NCBI GenBank assembly: GCA_027924585.1
Contig: BSBM01001436.1
Location: 1,674,001-1,738,000, forward strand
DNA length: 64,000 nucleotides
Direction: 5' to 3'
Source: Larix kaempferi
Lineage: Eukaryota; Streptophyta; Pinopsida; Pinales; Pinaceae
The notes under the pieces: model-generated
What the model was told of the DNA's origin: nothing
What the model saw: only the letters and a program-made list of their open reading frames with translations
Database searches by the model: none
Shown here: positions 35,501 to 46,686 of the stretch, one piece after another
Layout of the letters: the number at the start of each line of letters is the position of its first letter
How positions within the stretch are numbered: position 1 is the first letter of the stretch
Program-made: the position numbers and the translations under genes

Positions 35501-38500
35501 GAGAAAAAAAGAGGAAGTATAAAGGGAAAGGGAACCCCAAGTAGGTATAAGAGGAGTTACTATTTATTAGCCAATGGGAGATTTATCTGCATGAACCGCT
35601 GGTAATCCAGCAGCATGGGGCCTTCACTATAAAAAGGTAATGTTTTTACTTAAAAATCGACTATCTGTTTCAACGTTTGCACTCTATCTAATCCCAATGG
35701 CCACCTACCTCCCTCTTAAGTAGTCAAATTACCAGCTACTCGATCTAAGGGGGCAAGGTTATAACTTTTTTATTTACCATCCAGCCCAGACCAGCAATCC
35801 CAGCCATCTATTCATCCATGCATGAACCCCACCTAGATCCCTCAATAAGCACCCCAGCTCCATACCGCTTCTCCAGCTCTAACCCCGTCCAGTTCACTAG
35901 CTATCCCACCAGCCTGTAATAAAATTGAATTCTTCTATCTTTTCCATCCCGCGCCATCAAAGTGAAACGTTATGAAATGGCATCCTTCAGTAAGTGATCG
36001 CCTCTTTCTCGGCATATAGTGAAACCACCACCAGGGACTACACGAACCATAAGTCGTAAGCCTTCACCACCAACCCCACCGCACACCAGATCTAACCTAT
36101 AACAAGCCATCACACAAAAAATAATAGACATCATGTTGTTACATACGAAGATAGACCCATTTTAGTATTATCTTCTCATTCCTTGTCTCATTCTTTGTTC
36201 CATTAATAGCGTCAGCGTCCTTGTCTCTTGGTCACTTGGATTCACAAATATATCAGTTGCTTGCGAAGCGGCCTCCTAGTATGATTGTACGTTTTGTCCC
36301 TAGTATCACCCCAAAATTGTCTGGTGCGGATTGACCTGAAGGCAGACAGAAGGCGGACTGTGTAATGCTGGGGAATGCGGACTTAATACTTCCTGAGCCT
36401 TGGGTGACTAAGTCCTGGTGCGCCCCTACCGTAAGATGTGGGCATTTGCAGATTTGACGGAAAGCGGACTGCATATTGAACTGAATGGATTATATGGGAA
36501 ATGCTGGGTACGAGGGCTGGTAATGCTGGGGCCATGATCTGGGGAATTATAGGTACGTGCTAGTGGCAGAAGATTCAGTTGTAATTTGCTTCCCGGGAAT
36601 ACTCATCATCAGTGTAGAGAATCCAATCTATTTGGTAACTGGCCTCCCCACTCCTCAGTTTATACAATTAATAAATAAATGCCTATCCTGTAAGATGATA
36701 CCTGTATGTCTATTGATTGATATCTGTTTCTCTTGCTAACTGGAGACAATGAACTTGACACGGATGGACGGCTTGCCGCCTGGCTAGACCCTGACGCTAG
36801 AACGTGAGGCTAGACCCGGCGATTATGCTTCGCAAAACAAGAGACCCAAGCCCAGCAAATTTTAATAAAGAAGAGGTAATCAGCACTGAACTGCATTCAA
36901 TAGTGTAAATTCAGTACTGAAAGGTGGCATATCAAGATGGTAAATTGGTAATCATTTAAAACCTTAAAACGCAACCACAGCTAAGTTTTTGTTACTTTCA
37001 TTTTTTTTTATTCATATTTTCATTCTACCGGACATTGAATCGATGACCCGGAGGTCCTAATACTCGTGCCTCGTATTCGGGGGCTTTCTCTCCCGCGTAT
37101 GATGAGGGCAATGGGAAAGCAAGAAAACTGAGGCAAGGTCTTCTTGGATGTTTTGGAACCTATAAGGAGGAGGTCACCCATAATGAGGCGGTCACTAAAC
37201 CCCTATACTATAGATATATCCAGAGCTTATATTAAACTCGATATATACGTGTAACTTTTCCATAGCCAAGAGGATGGATAAATAAAGGTTACCCCGTTGG
37301 TTAAACCAGAATACATTTTGGTTACATAGCATAGGAAAGTGCCCATATTTGTGTGATTTGCTAGCTGGTAAGCCACCAGTCTCAACAGGCAAATGGAGAC
37401 TTACAAGTAGTTCTGAAGATACTGTCCTCCTTGTTTAGTATAAATTCCAGGTTTTAGTCTATGCACTTTTCGGAACACTTATAGAGAGATGAATCTTCAG
37501 TGTTATATGTACCAACCAAACAACTTCTTATCCATGCATGAGTCAACAAACAATCTGAAGTTGAGCTGGATGTGTCCCCCTCTAGCGAAGAATAATAAGG
37601 TTGTGTCCGTCTTCTAATGACTTATATCTCTTGAGTTGTGTCCATTTGCCTTTCTCTCTGTGCATAAGTAGTTGATTAGTCTATCTATAAACTCTATTTA
37701 TACTAGTTTTTTTTTTATACTGAATGCCTCTCCTCTTGCCACTCTTACCTAGTGGTTCCTTTCTATTTGGCTAGTTGACTCTCTATATTTCTATTTGTTG
37801 GCGAAGCTGCCTCGTTCAACGCTGAGCAAAGCATAGTGAACCTCTGTAGTTCTAATTCTAATTAGGTGTAGTTCTGGAATGACTGTGCTGTATAGATAGT
37901 GTGGACCATATTGTTTCTCTCTGATAACCAGGATGCCCTTGCACCCTTCAAAGGCCAACTACTTTCATAGCCGAGAGGAAGGATAATAAAAGTAGTTTAC
38001 ATCCCATTGTTTTTACCAGAAAACAACATTGGTTGGAGCCATGTTTGTTACTTACAAGCATACATTCATAGGCTATGTTGATTTCGCCAGAAAATATAGA
38101 GCCAGTCATTGCTGCTTGGCTTGGTCTCTAACTTGGGCTAGTAAATAGAGAGGGCCCCAGGAGAAACTAAACCCCCCCTGTTCACCGTATTCCATTTTCC
38201 ATACTGCTTGAGCCAGAGAGACCATCGTCTTACCTCTTTTTTTTATCAGCTAGTCTGATGAACCTCCCGGCAATTACCAGCAGCTATGAGAGGCATATAT
38301 ATCTAAGTTTGAGCAAGTTAGCAAGCCAGTTTATTATCCCAGCCGGGATTTCACATCGACCAGCCCTTTTTATTGTTCCAGCGAGCAGGTTTATAATCAG
38401 CCAGTACCGGCAAGTAACGAAAGTACTAATTCACTGATTATACACGTTATTATACAAAACATAAGCTAAACAACTGATAGCGTGTACTAAATTTCCTCTT

Positions 38501-38830
38501 GGTAAAATAAAAGGATGTGGGCTATAAATAAATAACTATCCGGGCAAGCATCACCACCACCTCCATCCCTGACCGGCCCCGACTAGATAAATGCATTCTG
38601 GTTTGTATGACACATGATCCTCAAACAAGCTGCCAATAATGTTTGTGACAAACAGGGTACTTCTTTAACTCTAAGTCAATCTCTTGGAATACAGGAGTTG
38701 GTGTAAAAAAAGGGAAGGCCCACTGTATTTGGCCCGAACACCTAGCTGCACTCTTGATGGGATAATAAGTTCGCTTGAACGTGAAGGGGCGGCGAAGTGC
38801 TGTTTATTCCTATTATTATTATTTTTAGTC
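32540..38830. other. GC-richer interior with short GC clusters, organelle-like
   Basis: Composition differs from all flanking DNA: many runs of C or G, few long A/T runs. Short GC clusters recur, such as cggctccgcccc (32557), gctgcgaag (33161), ggctccgcctcc (35229), gcgaagcggcctcc (36263), ggcgaagctgcctcg (37800) and ggggcggcgaag (38785). Clusters of this kind are known from some organelle genomes. Open frames are short and unrecognised on both strands. 33880-34340 is a degenerate repeat of aatgctggt words (34035-34365 open in two frames as a result). Confidence 0.45.
33880..34340. repeat. Degenerate aatgctggt-word repeat
   Basis: Irregular copies of aatgctg, ttcaattgatgttggttcaa and related words. 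The phrase tcaattgatgttggttcaa occurs near 34170 and again near 34285, about 115 bp apart. Low-complexity translation, no protein inferred. Confidence 0.6.
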
Positions 38831-38929
38831 CATTCTATGTTCCTTGCCACGAACTTTTCTCATGAATTTAATATAATGTAATTTAATTGAGAATTTATTT
38901 ACATGTAAAATGTTAATAATATTATTATA

Positions 38930-39240
38930 ATCCACATTGCATTATTATTATTATTTATTAAATCTATTATTATTTTTTATTAGTTTGACATTATTTTATT
39001 AAATAGAATGGAGTGAATATATAATTTAAAATTAAAAACATAAAAATGATAATATATTATTTTATAAAAAAATGTGAAAAGACTTTCTTTATGAATTAAG
39101 AGTACTTCACTTGAAAATGACAATAATATTATTTTATGAGAAAGTGTGACAAGACATTCATTATGAGTATTTTACTTGAAAATGACAATAATATTATTTT
39201 ATGAAAAGACTATCATTATGAGTACTTTACTTTATGACTT
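38930..39240. repeat. AT-rich tract with three ~60-bp imperfect direct repeats
   Basis: cttgaaaatgacaataatattattttatga is present near 39111 and 39175, with the phrase tttatga...gagtactt recurring a third time upstream at 39060-39105. 38941-38975 is an ATT-rich microsatellite. Confidence 0.75.
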
Positions 39241-39244
39241 AAAA

Positions 39245-39437
39245 GTACTTACACCACTACCTTGGTTAACTATGTGTTTTCATCCACCATAGAAAATTTG
39301 ACAAATAAGCATTCTTAACTCATGCAATGCCACCTCACCAAGGGGATGATGTCATCTACTAGAATGTGATTGGTTGTTTTTTATAGTACATTTTCTTTCT
39401 TTTGAGGCCATTTTTTGACCTCAAAATTTCTCTAATG
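39245..39437 (-). repeat. Right inverted repeat of the 7.2-kb segment
   Basis: Mirror of 32196-32385. It also contains its own small inversion, ttttgagg ... cctcaaaa. Confidence 0.6.
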
Positions 39438-39749
39438 AAGAGTCTACTTGTCATATGCAGAATCTGAGTCTATTAAAAGATTGTTATTAAATTGTAACAA
39501 CAATTGAAATGGACTAGGGTAACCCTAATCCGATAATGCGAGTTATGTAACTTAAATCTTACAAGTTTAAGTCACCTAAAGAAGAAAAATGGAATGTCCT
39601 ATGTCATCTGTGCAACGCTATTTCAATTGACATTAAAGATATAGAATTGTCGATCATTTATGTCCAACATCACTACAATAACTTAGAGACTTGAAAGAGA
39701 TATAATATCTCTTGTCTTTTCACATGAGGCGAGGGTATAAGGAAAAATA

Positions 39750-40012
39750 GTGATAGGTTTTGCAATCTGGTACAAGATTGAATCTTGTTCACTATTGACA
39801 AATGCATGGTTTTCTTGATTGTAGGGGCATGTGTTAATGTTCACTTATGCAAGTTCGATAGCATTGTTTTCATTATGAAATAATGGCAAGTTTAAAGTAT
39901 GGTATCACGACCATAAAAAGGATATCCATGCTATGATTTTAATTGATAGTAGAAATGATTGGAATCTCATCATGGACTTTGGAACTTCGACCCACTGCAT
40001 GTAAAAATTAAA
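39750..40012 (+). pseudogene. Copia gag-protease scrap
   Basis: At 39950-40002 the translation SRNDWNLIMDFGTSTHCM parallels the Copia protease motif W-x-LDSGA-x-HM, with the catalytic DSG changed to DFG. The preceding 200 bp is probably decayed gag. It is unrelated in sequence to the two large Copia copies here. Confidence 0.4.
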
Positions 40013-40048
40013 ATGCTACGTGGTTGTTTCAGCGCCAAGTGTTGATGA

Positions 40049-40073
40049 TATATAAACGTTGACTTAACCCTAA
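40049..40073 (+). promoter_or_regulatory. TATA box and telo-box-like element
   Basis: TATATAAA at 40049-40056 would place transcription start near 40080. AACCCTAA at 40066-40073 matches the plant telo-box core, common near the start of housekeeping and translation-related genes. Both are ahead of a pyrimidine-rich leader. Confidence 0.5.
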
Positions 40074-40363
40074 TCTTGGCATTTCTCCCTTGCCTTCGGG
40101 CTCGGTTTCTCTGTAAACCCTCCTGTTCGAACCCTACTGATACGTTGTGGGAAACAGTTTCCCTGCTACTTCAGTCCTTCGTGCTTGTTAACTGCGTTGT
40201 AAGGGAGTTGTTATGCTTTGTTGTTGGCAGCTGTAAGTTGGTTAAGATCCTAAGGTTTATCCTTTGGTTGTCAAAAGTTAACCTTGTCTCAGCGTGGCCA
40301 TAACTCTCGGCTTGGTTCTGTTGAAGCTTCCATTGTGGTAACTACCCTTGTTTCTTCCAGCTC

Positions 40364-40602
40364 ATGGTATTTGATGACGAAGAAGGGGTTTACACTTACC
40401 TTGCTCGCGGTTATCATGCTAATTGCAGTGTTAAAAACTGCCTCCCAAACGCGGTAAGCTACAGAACTACTCCATCGTTATTCCAATTAAAGATTTGGTT
40501 TTTTATATAACTGCGTTTGTAACTGGTACCAATTTGTCATTGTAGGACCTGGATACTCTCGAAGCTGTACAGGACACATTCCTCGACGGTTGGCTTAACC
40601 TG
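40364..40602 (+). CDS. Unknown split gene, first two coding exons
   Basis: Exon A, 40364-40453, starts at an ATG three bases after a strong acceptor (tttcttccag), so a 5'-UTR intron is likely. It encodes MVFDDEEGVYTYLARGYHAN and NCLPNA, 30 codons, and ends at gtaagc. Exon B, 40546-40602, follows an acceptor (cattgtag) and encodes DLDTLEAVQDTFLDGWLNL, 19 codons in phase 0, ending at gtaagc. Three good splice sites in consistent phase, a TATA box and a telo-box support a genuine gene. I do not recognise the protein. Later exons were not found with confidence; the next acceptor-like site is near 41034. It may be complete only beyond a transposon-filled intron, or be a truncated duplicate. Confidence 0.55.
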
Positions 40603-41840
40603 GTAAGCCTGGTCTTTCGCAATGGCATTTCCTCCTTGCTGGTTGTTAGGGTGTATAGGGTTTTGGTTTGAACAGAATGTCACCGTGATTATAGCAGTCT
40701 TGCTCAAACTTTTAATTTTATGTTTAAAAGAAATATTAAGGGTTTAACCCTGTGTTGTAATGAAATGATACAGCGTCGGTTCAAGATTGTAATTTATTCT
40801 TCTTGTTTTTGGTAGATAGGGTTTGCTACAGAAGTTTTAATGTATAGAAGAAAAGAAGACAAAGGCTATGAGCTTGTCTGTAGATGATGTTACGGCCTTG
40901 TAGTTTTAATACTGGGCTCTTAAAATTTCACTCAGGGTTTTCACCCAGGGTTTCATAATACGACCTACTATAATTTTTCTCCTGTATTTTTGAGCTCGTT
41001 TATCGTGCATTTTGTTTGGGCTTTGTCCAGGAACAAATGAAACTAGTGTATAACCCTTTATATTTATAATACGACGGTAAGTGGAAGCATTATCTTCATT
41101 ATCAACATTACTTTTACTTGTACATACTGGTCTATTTGGTTCTACCCAATTTTTACAGTTGAAGTGTAGTTTAAATGCTTGTTTCATTATTGCGATTATG
41201 ACTCTGTCGGTAAATTGGGAGCCAAATGAAAGATATTATTATGATAGTGAAGCTCGACAGTGAGCTAGAATACTGTTCTGTTTGTTTCTTCTGTTATAAA
41301 GTTAATAACTAGGTTATTTCTCTGCTGGTAATTTCTTGTTGTAGAAACTGGAATGATAGGGTTCAAATCGAACTCCATGGTCGCGATTTTTATTTAGTTG
41401 CTTATTCTGTTGTTATGAATATGCTTCTGTTGGTAGTTGGGAAACAAGTGAACGATATTACTATTGTGTTTAAGCTCGATATTGAGCTAACTATTATTCT
41501 GTTGTCCCTTTGTTTCTAAAACAGTGACTAGGTTATTTAAAAATGATAAATTTCTTATGATAAAATTTCTGTTAGGGTTTTGCACAATGATTTAGTTGCT
41601 ATGAAAGGACTGGTTAAATTTTGATTAGGGTTTGTGTAATGATTTAATTAATAGGTTAAGACTGATTATCTTCTGACTAGGGTTTTGTACCCTGATATAA
41701 AGATCCTATCTGTGACTACAAAATCTCCTGTAAGGTCTGTCGACCATGATATAATTAATGTAATTTTTATGGTTATAATTACTGTTGTCTCCTATGAATG
41801 TTTATTAAATTTTGTATACACAGAGCATAAATATTTTATA
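40603..41840 (+). other. Probable intron of the 40.4-kb gene, with internal duplication
   Basis: T-rich with many tagggttt words (40650, 40817, 40934, 41573, 41624, 41679). 41165-41330 and 41395-41560 are diverged direct repeats, period about 224 (gggagccaaatgaaagatat against gggaaacaagtgaacgatat). No further exon assigned. Confidence 0.4.
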
Positions 41841-42818
41841 TGTAACCCTTACTTCTCTATTCAAACATCATAATTAAACTAGGATTATAATTACCATAAT
41901 AACTATTGCTTTAAATATTACTATTGTATGGAAAGTAGCAAAGATACGTTATCAGTAATGTAATAATGATACTAAGGGATGCTGGAAACACAGTAACTCT
42001 CATCAAATCTACTACTGATATTCAGAGATGCTAACTTTTACTAAACTAAATACTATTCAGACATATAGATGATAAACACAACATACATTCATTTATACTT
42101 AATAAACATAAAGAAATAAATAGCAGAACCTGTTCAAGCTGTGGACAACAACAGCAATGGGAGGCTGCTCCTCCCTACCAACTCCTGGAGAGTGCCCAGA
42201 CAGCAACTTCTCAGGACCCCCGAGCTTGCTCTGGTCTCCCTGGCTGGAACTAGGTGTAGCAAAGTAATTCTCTCAGCCCAAACAGCTATAATGGAACCAA
42301 GTTACTGCAGCATTCCTCTCAAACAACTTCCTTACTGTATTTCCCTCTTCCTCAATGGGATTTCTGAATAACATTCACCTGAATGCATTCTCCCTCCAGA
42401 ACAAATTCGAACCCTCGGCTCTGTTCATTGAGTACTATTTAAAAGATTGCCTAGGTCTTTGTTGGGTTAACTGTCATTAATGAGCCACCTTCTCTGATTC
42501 CACTTCCTTGGGGAATCATGACCCCAAATATAGGGAAGTTGCCACCTGCAACTTAGGAAGTGTTTGAGGATGCTTCCACTTGTCTTTTGCCTTTCCACCT
42601 AGTTCCATCCACCAGTTTGACCAGTAACCTCTTTTTAACAGCTCTCCCATGTTGTTGTCTCCATAATTTATTTATTAATAATAAAATATTCTGAATTACA
42701 TTCCATTTCTAGTGACTCTGCTGAGTCATCAATTCCTACTTAGCATTAAATTTAACATAATGTCTCAGGAATGTAATAAAATAATTACATAATTTTTACA
42801 AAATTGGGGTATGTGACA
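41841..42818 (-). repeat. Probable Gypsy-type LTR, minus strand
   Basis: The right edge, read on the minus strand, is TGTCACATACCCCAATTTTG, a common form for plant Gypsy LTR starts. A TATA-like CTTTTAAATAGTACTC lies about 380 bp in (minus strand). The left edge is placed at tgtaaccc (41841), giving TG..CA ends, but no matching 5-bp target duplication was found, so the left boundary is uncertain. No internal region adjoins; it may be a solo LTR, inserted in or beside the 40.4-kb gene. Confidence 0.4.
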
Positions 42819-45105
42819 TGTGCATTTTGCAACCATGAAACAAAAAAAATTATGAACACAATCTGCTATGCAAGTTGCACACTAAAGATGAAATTATCTA
42901 ATGCACAGTGCGTGGCCTACAAATGAAAGAAATTTTCCCGGCTATTGCAAGTGTCACATACGAAGAATACTCCAAGAGAGGTTTTTCAAGGATTATATAC
43001 CTTGGCAATGAACAATAGAATACTCGATGCCAAACGAATTTGAATGCCAACTGCATAAGCACCTCCTCTCTTTTGCAGATTTTCTTGTATGTTGACAACT
43101 ACCTTTTTTTTCTTTCCTTGAACTAAGTTTCATTGCAATTACAAAATGTTTAGTGCCATGTTTTGATGTTCCCCCCCTCCCCTACACTTGATTCACTCTT
43201 ATTTTTAGACATGAAAAAAAGATTAAAAAAGATTTTAGAAATACCTATGTTAAATAGGTACATAACGTTACAAACTGCATTCGATCAAATGTCTTCACTA
43301 CCTCCCACAGTTATGCAATGATTTTGGAAGAAAGAAAAACACAGTCAATAACAAATAGCCTAAAGAAAAATAGTTGTCATCTTACATACTGTCAATTCAT
43401 TTTCCAAACTCTCCTATTGTCAGGTTACTCCATACACAGGAAAATAGCCTGAATAAACTCTCTGCCCCTCTCAATGATTCTGACCTGCCATTTGAAGGAA
43501 ACATACCTTCCTTTTAGTTCGAACTTTTTTTTTCCAAAAATCTTATCCACATGGCCTACCATTGTCACTTTCTATGGATTGCAACAGGCCCTTAAATGGT
43601 ACATGCTCGTTAGAAAGTTTTATCTCCTGAAATATTCTTTGTACCTAGAAACAAATTTATGTTGTCTCATGTCTGTGGTAAATACATCTTCCTATACAAT
43701 AAATTAGTCTCCAGCAATTGTACTTTGTATGTTCCATATGCACACTTTGTTTATTGCATTGTTTTTCTTTTTTTCCCGTTATTGAAAACATGCAAAGTAA
43801 ACATGGTCAACAACAAAGCATTGATAATCAAATAAAACCAACTTGTTGTTCTTCACACAACTTTTGACTATAGTATATTCCAGTGCCTTTATTCAACTAC
43901 ACTTTTGCAATATGTTCCAAACTGTTATGTTTTCCGTGGCATCATACACATACTTTTATTTACAACTTCAACAACAACAAAAAATTTCCGCATATCCTTT
44001 GGTTTGTATTGAATCGACGAGTTCTTTTTCCCGTTGGCTTTCCTTTGCATGTGTCTATGCCTCCATCTCATAAACCTTGTTGTCAAAATAATTGCAAACT
44101 CAACAAAAACAACATATGATTTAGCACATGTCCCATAACATGTTACAAAAATGTAAAATACATATTCATACCAGTACCAATTATCCCTCTTGCTCGGATT
44201 AAATGTCCTATGACTCTTTTCTCCATTCACACTATTGGGGAAGCATAAATTTCCTAGTTACTCTTTGCATATCTTATAATTGTCAATGTCAAGGGTAGCT
44301 TCTCTTGACACTGTCTTGCAATAGGCACATGCTTGCTTGATAAAATCAAATTTCCTTTTGTTGGTCAAATATGCAATGGGCCTCCGCATTTGTATTTGTT
44401 ACACCCATAGTTGTTGTGATTTACAAGTTGCACACACATGATATTCACAATAGTTTCCAATAATCTGCATTATGTGTATTGCTGACATTAGTTGTTTTCT
44501 TCTTTTCAGGTTGGATCTGTACTGTCTCTTTTTGGTAGTTTGAAACAATTTTTTTTTTCCCATTTGATCTTATTTTCTTGCACAATATATCTTTGGCAAT
44601 AATGTAGCTCATTTTTAATTGCTAAGAATTTTTTTTCCCTCCACATGCTTTTCCTTACTCTTTAGAATCAAACTTCCATAGGATTTCTCCATTGCAATAT
44701 CATGAGTCATGTTCTGTATTATATATTGCATCTGGAAAAAAGATATTTATCTCCTGAGATCTTCAATATAGAAAATGCCCATACAGATAGTCAAAAGAAG
44801 AAAACAAATCCATTTCTGTAATTTTTAATTATAAAAATCTCATGTGATAAAGAGATTCACTTGTTCAAACACTATAATAAACGAGACCATTTAAGGTTGT
44901 TTTACGTTCCTTGTCGTCTTTTGATTGTAAAACATTATGCCACTCAAGTTTACAAACACTTGTGTCAATGATATCGACACTTTTTTTTAATCTTTTTTCC
45001 ATAGCTGAATTGTTCTTAGTCACTTTCTCCTCCATAGTTTGTTGATTTTATTGCTCACTACATTCTTGTCAATTACTCCTTCTCTAGTGGAATGACAAAT
45101 TGTTC
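42819..45105. other. No gene seen
   Basis: AT-rich. Opposed short frames at 43840-44230 and others have no domain features. It is the left flank of Copia copy 2. Confidence 0.45.
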
Positions 45106-45110
45106 TTTCC

Positions 45111-45427
45111 TGTTGGAAATGGGTGACAACTGATCTCTTGGTGACTATATAACTGCCAAACTGAATATGGTTAGTTATGAGTAACCGTGTAAGAAATGTA
45201 TATATTTCTTGTATTCTCGTAAGAGAAAGTATTGGAGAGTTGATAATTGTTGTATTCTTCAGTTATTGAATAATAAGAAAACCAATACCATTGCTCTATG
45301 GATGTTTCCCTAAGAGAGGGTTTTACCTCGCAAATCTCTGCGTATATTTCATGAGTGTATAATTATTTACTTTCTTGTTTTATTTGCTTCCGTTGCATAT
45401 TGTGTTCTGTGGCTGTTAGATCCAACA
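45111..45427 (+). repeat. 5' LTR of Copia copy 2
   Basis: 317 bp, tgttgga...tccaaca. It holds the promoter (TATA-like gtatatattt near 45197). More C-to-T and G-to-A changes than in the 3' LTR, for example cctctcgg to tctcttgg. Confidence 0.97.
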
Positions 45428-45429
45428 AG

Positions 45430-45441
45430 TGGTATCAGAGC
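45430..45441 (+). other. Primer binding site, tRNA-iMet
   Basis: TGGTATCAGAGC two bases after the LTR is complementary to the 3' end of plant initiator methionine tRNA, the standard primer for minus-strand synthesis. Confidence 0.95.
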
Positions 45442-45937
45442 TTGGTAGGAGGCCACAGTGAATGAGAAAGTTTAGACCAGGCCTGAGGATAGATGAAGCC
45501 TGAAGCCTGAAGTCGGAAGCCTGTGCAGAGAAGGAGCGGTAATATTAAACTACCGCGGGTTCTAAGCTTGGTGGGGCGCGACAGTGTTATGGCACACTTA
45601 TGAGATTCACAAATTTAGAACTACCGCAACCTTCCTTCATCGAGGAGCACGGCACTGTGTTGTTACAGTTCAAGCGAAGGAAGGAGTAACAAGAGGTTAT
45701 CTCATATGTTTTTTTTTGTTGTTTCATAAGTAGCGTGAATGACGGAGCTTAACTGTTAAAAGAAGTGAATCTTTTATTTTTCAAAACAAGGCTTACGTAA
45801 GAAAAAGGTTTAAAGTGACATACTATATTTGATATATGTTTGGTTATGAGCTTTGAACGTGGATATGCTTGGTGGATGGTATACTAGTTTCAAAAAGAGT
45901 TTTCCTTATAAAGTTTTTTGACCTGGTTTCTTGAGAA

Positions 45938-46686
45938 ATGACAAAAACGCAGAGTGTCAAATTTGAAATTGAGAAGTTCAATGGGAGCAATAATTTCGAG
46001 TTGTGGAAGGTCAAGATGAGGGATATGCTCGCGCAACAAGGAGTGGCGAAGGCACTGGAAAGGAAGACAAAGAAACCCGTGGATATTTCAGATGAAGACT
46101 GGAGCGAGATGGATGAAAGAGCTCTCAGTGCTATTCGTCTGTGCTTGGCCGATGATGTTTTATTTAACATCGTGTCTGAAACTACATCAGCAGGTCTCTA
46201 GACAAAGTTGGAAAGTTTGTACATGACTAAATCCTTGACGAATAAAATCCTCCTGAAGCGGCAGTTGTTTACCTTGCGTATGAAAGAAGGTACAAAGATT
46301 TCTGAACACTTGAATGCGTTCAATACTCTTATTTGTCAGTTGGCTAGTATGGAAGATATTATTAAATCTGAAGACAAGGCGATTTACTGTTGTGCTCTCT
46401 GCCTGAGTCGTGGGCACATTTTGTAACCTCTATCAATTTTAGTTCTATTGAGTCTATTACCTTCGATGAAGTTGTGGGAGCCTTACTTTCTGAGGAAACT
46501 CGAAAGAAATCTTGTCTTGAAACCTCGACATTAGAAGTAATGGTGGCCAGAGGAAGAACCAGTGAAAGAGGACAACATTCAAAGGGTACATCAAGGTCAA
46601 AGTCTAAGGGCAAAAAGAGTAAATTAAAGTGCTGGTACTGCAATAAAGCAGGACATCTTAAGAAAGATTGCTGGAAACGCAAGTGA
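45938..46686 (+). pseudogene. gag: Copia gag (copy 2, broken)
   Basis: Starts MTKTQSVKFEIEKFNGSNNF with the typical F-x-G-x-NF-x-LWK capsid start of Tork/Tnt1-like elements. The frame is stopped by TAG at 46199-46201, continues in the same frame to about 46383, where a one-base loss shifts it. It resumes at 46390 and ends with the CCHC zinc knuckle CWYCNKAGHLKKDC and TGA 46684-46686. Gag forms the particle that packages element RNA. Three lesions make it inactive. Confidence 0.92.

Larger units (their letters stand above)
32196..39437. mobile_element. 7.2-kb segment bounded by inverted repeats (candidate DNA transposon)
   Basis: The left edge (32196-32260) reads cattagaga, attttgaggtcaaaaaatgg, then atgtacta. 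The right edge (39437 leftward on the minus strand) reads the same words in the same order, with one mismatch in the first 34 bases. Weaker similarity (a TTTTCTATG phrase followed by AACCA) seems to continue to about 190 bp on each side. No target duplication is evident. The interior lacks a recognisable transposase. It might be a Mutator-like non-autonomous element with long inverted repeats, or two separate short elements in opposite orientation that happen to flank the region. Confidence 0.45.
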
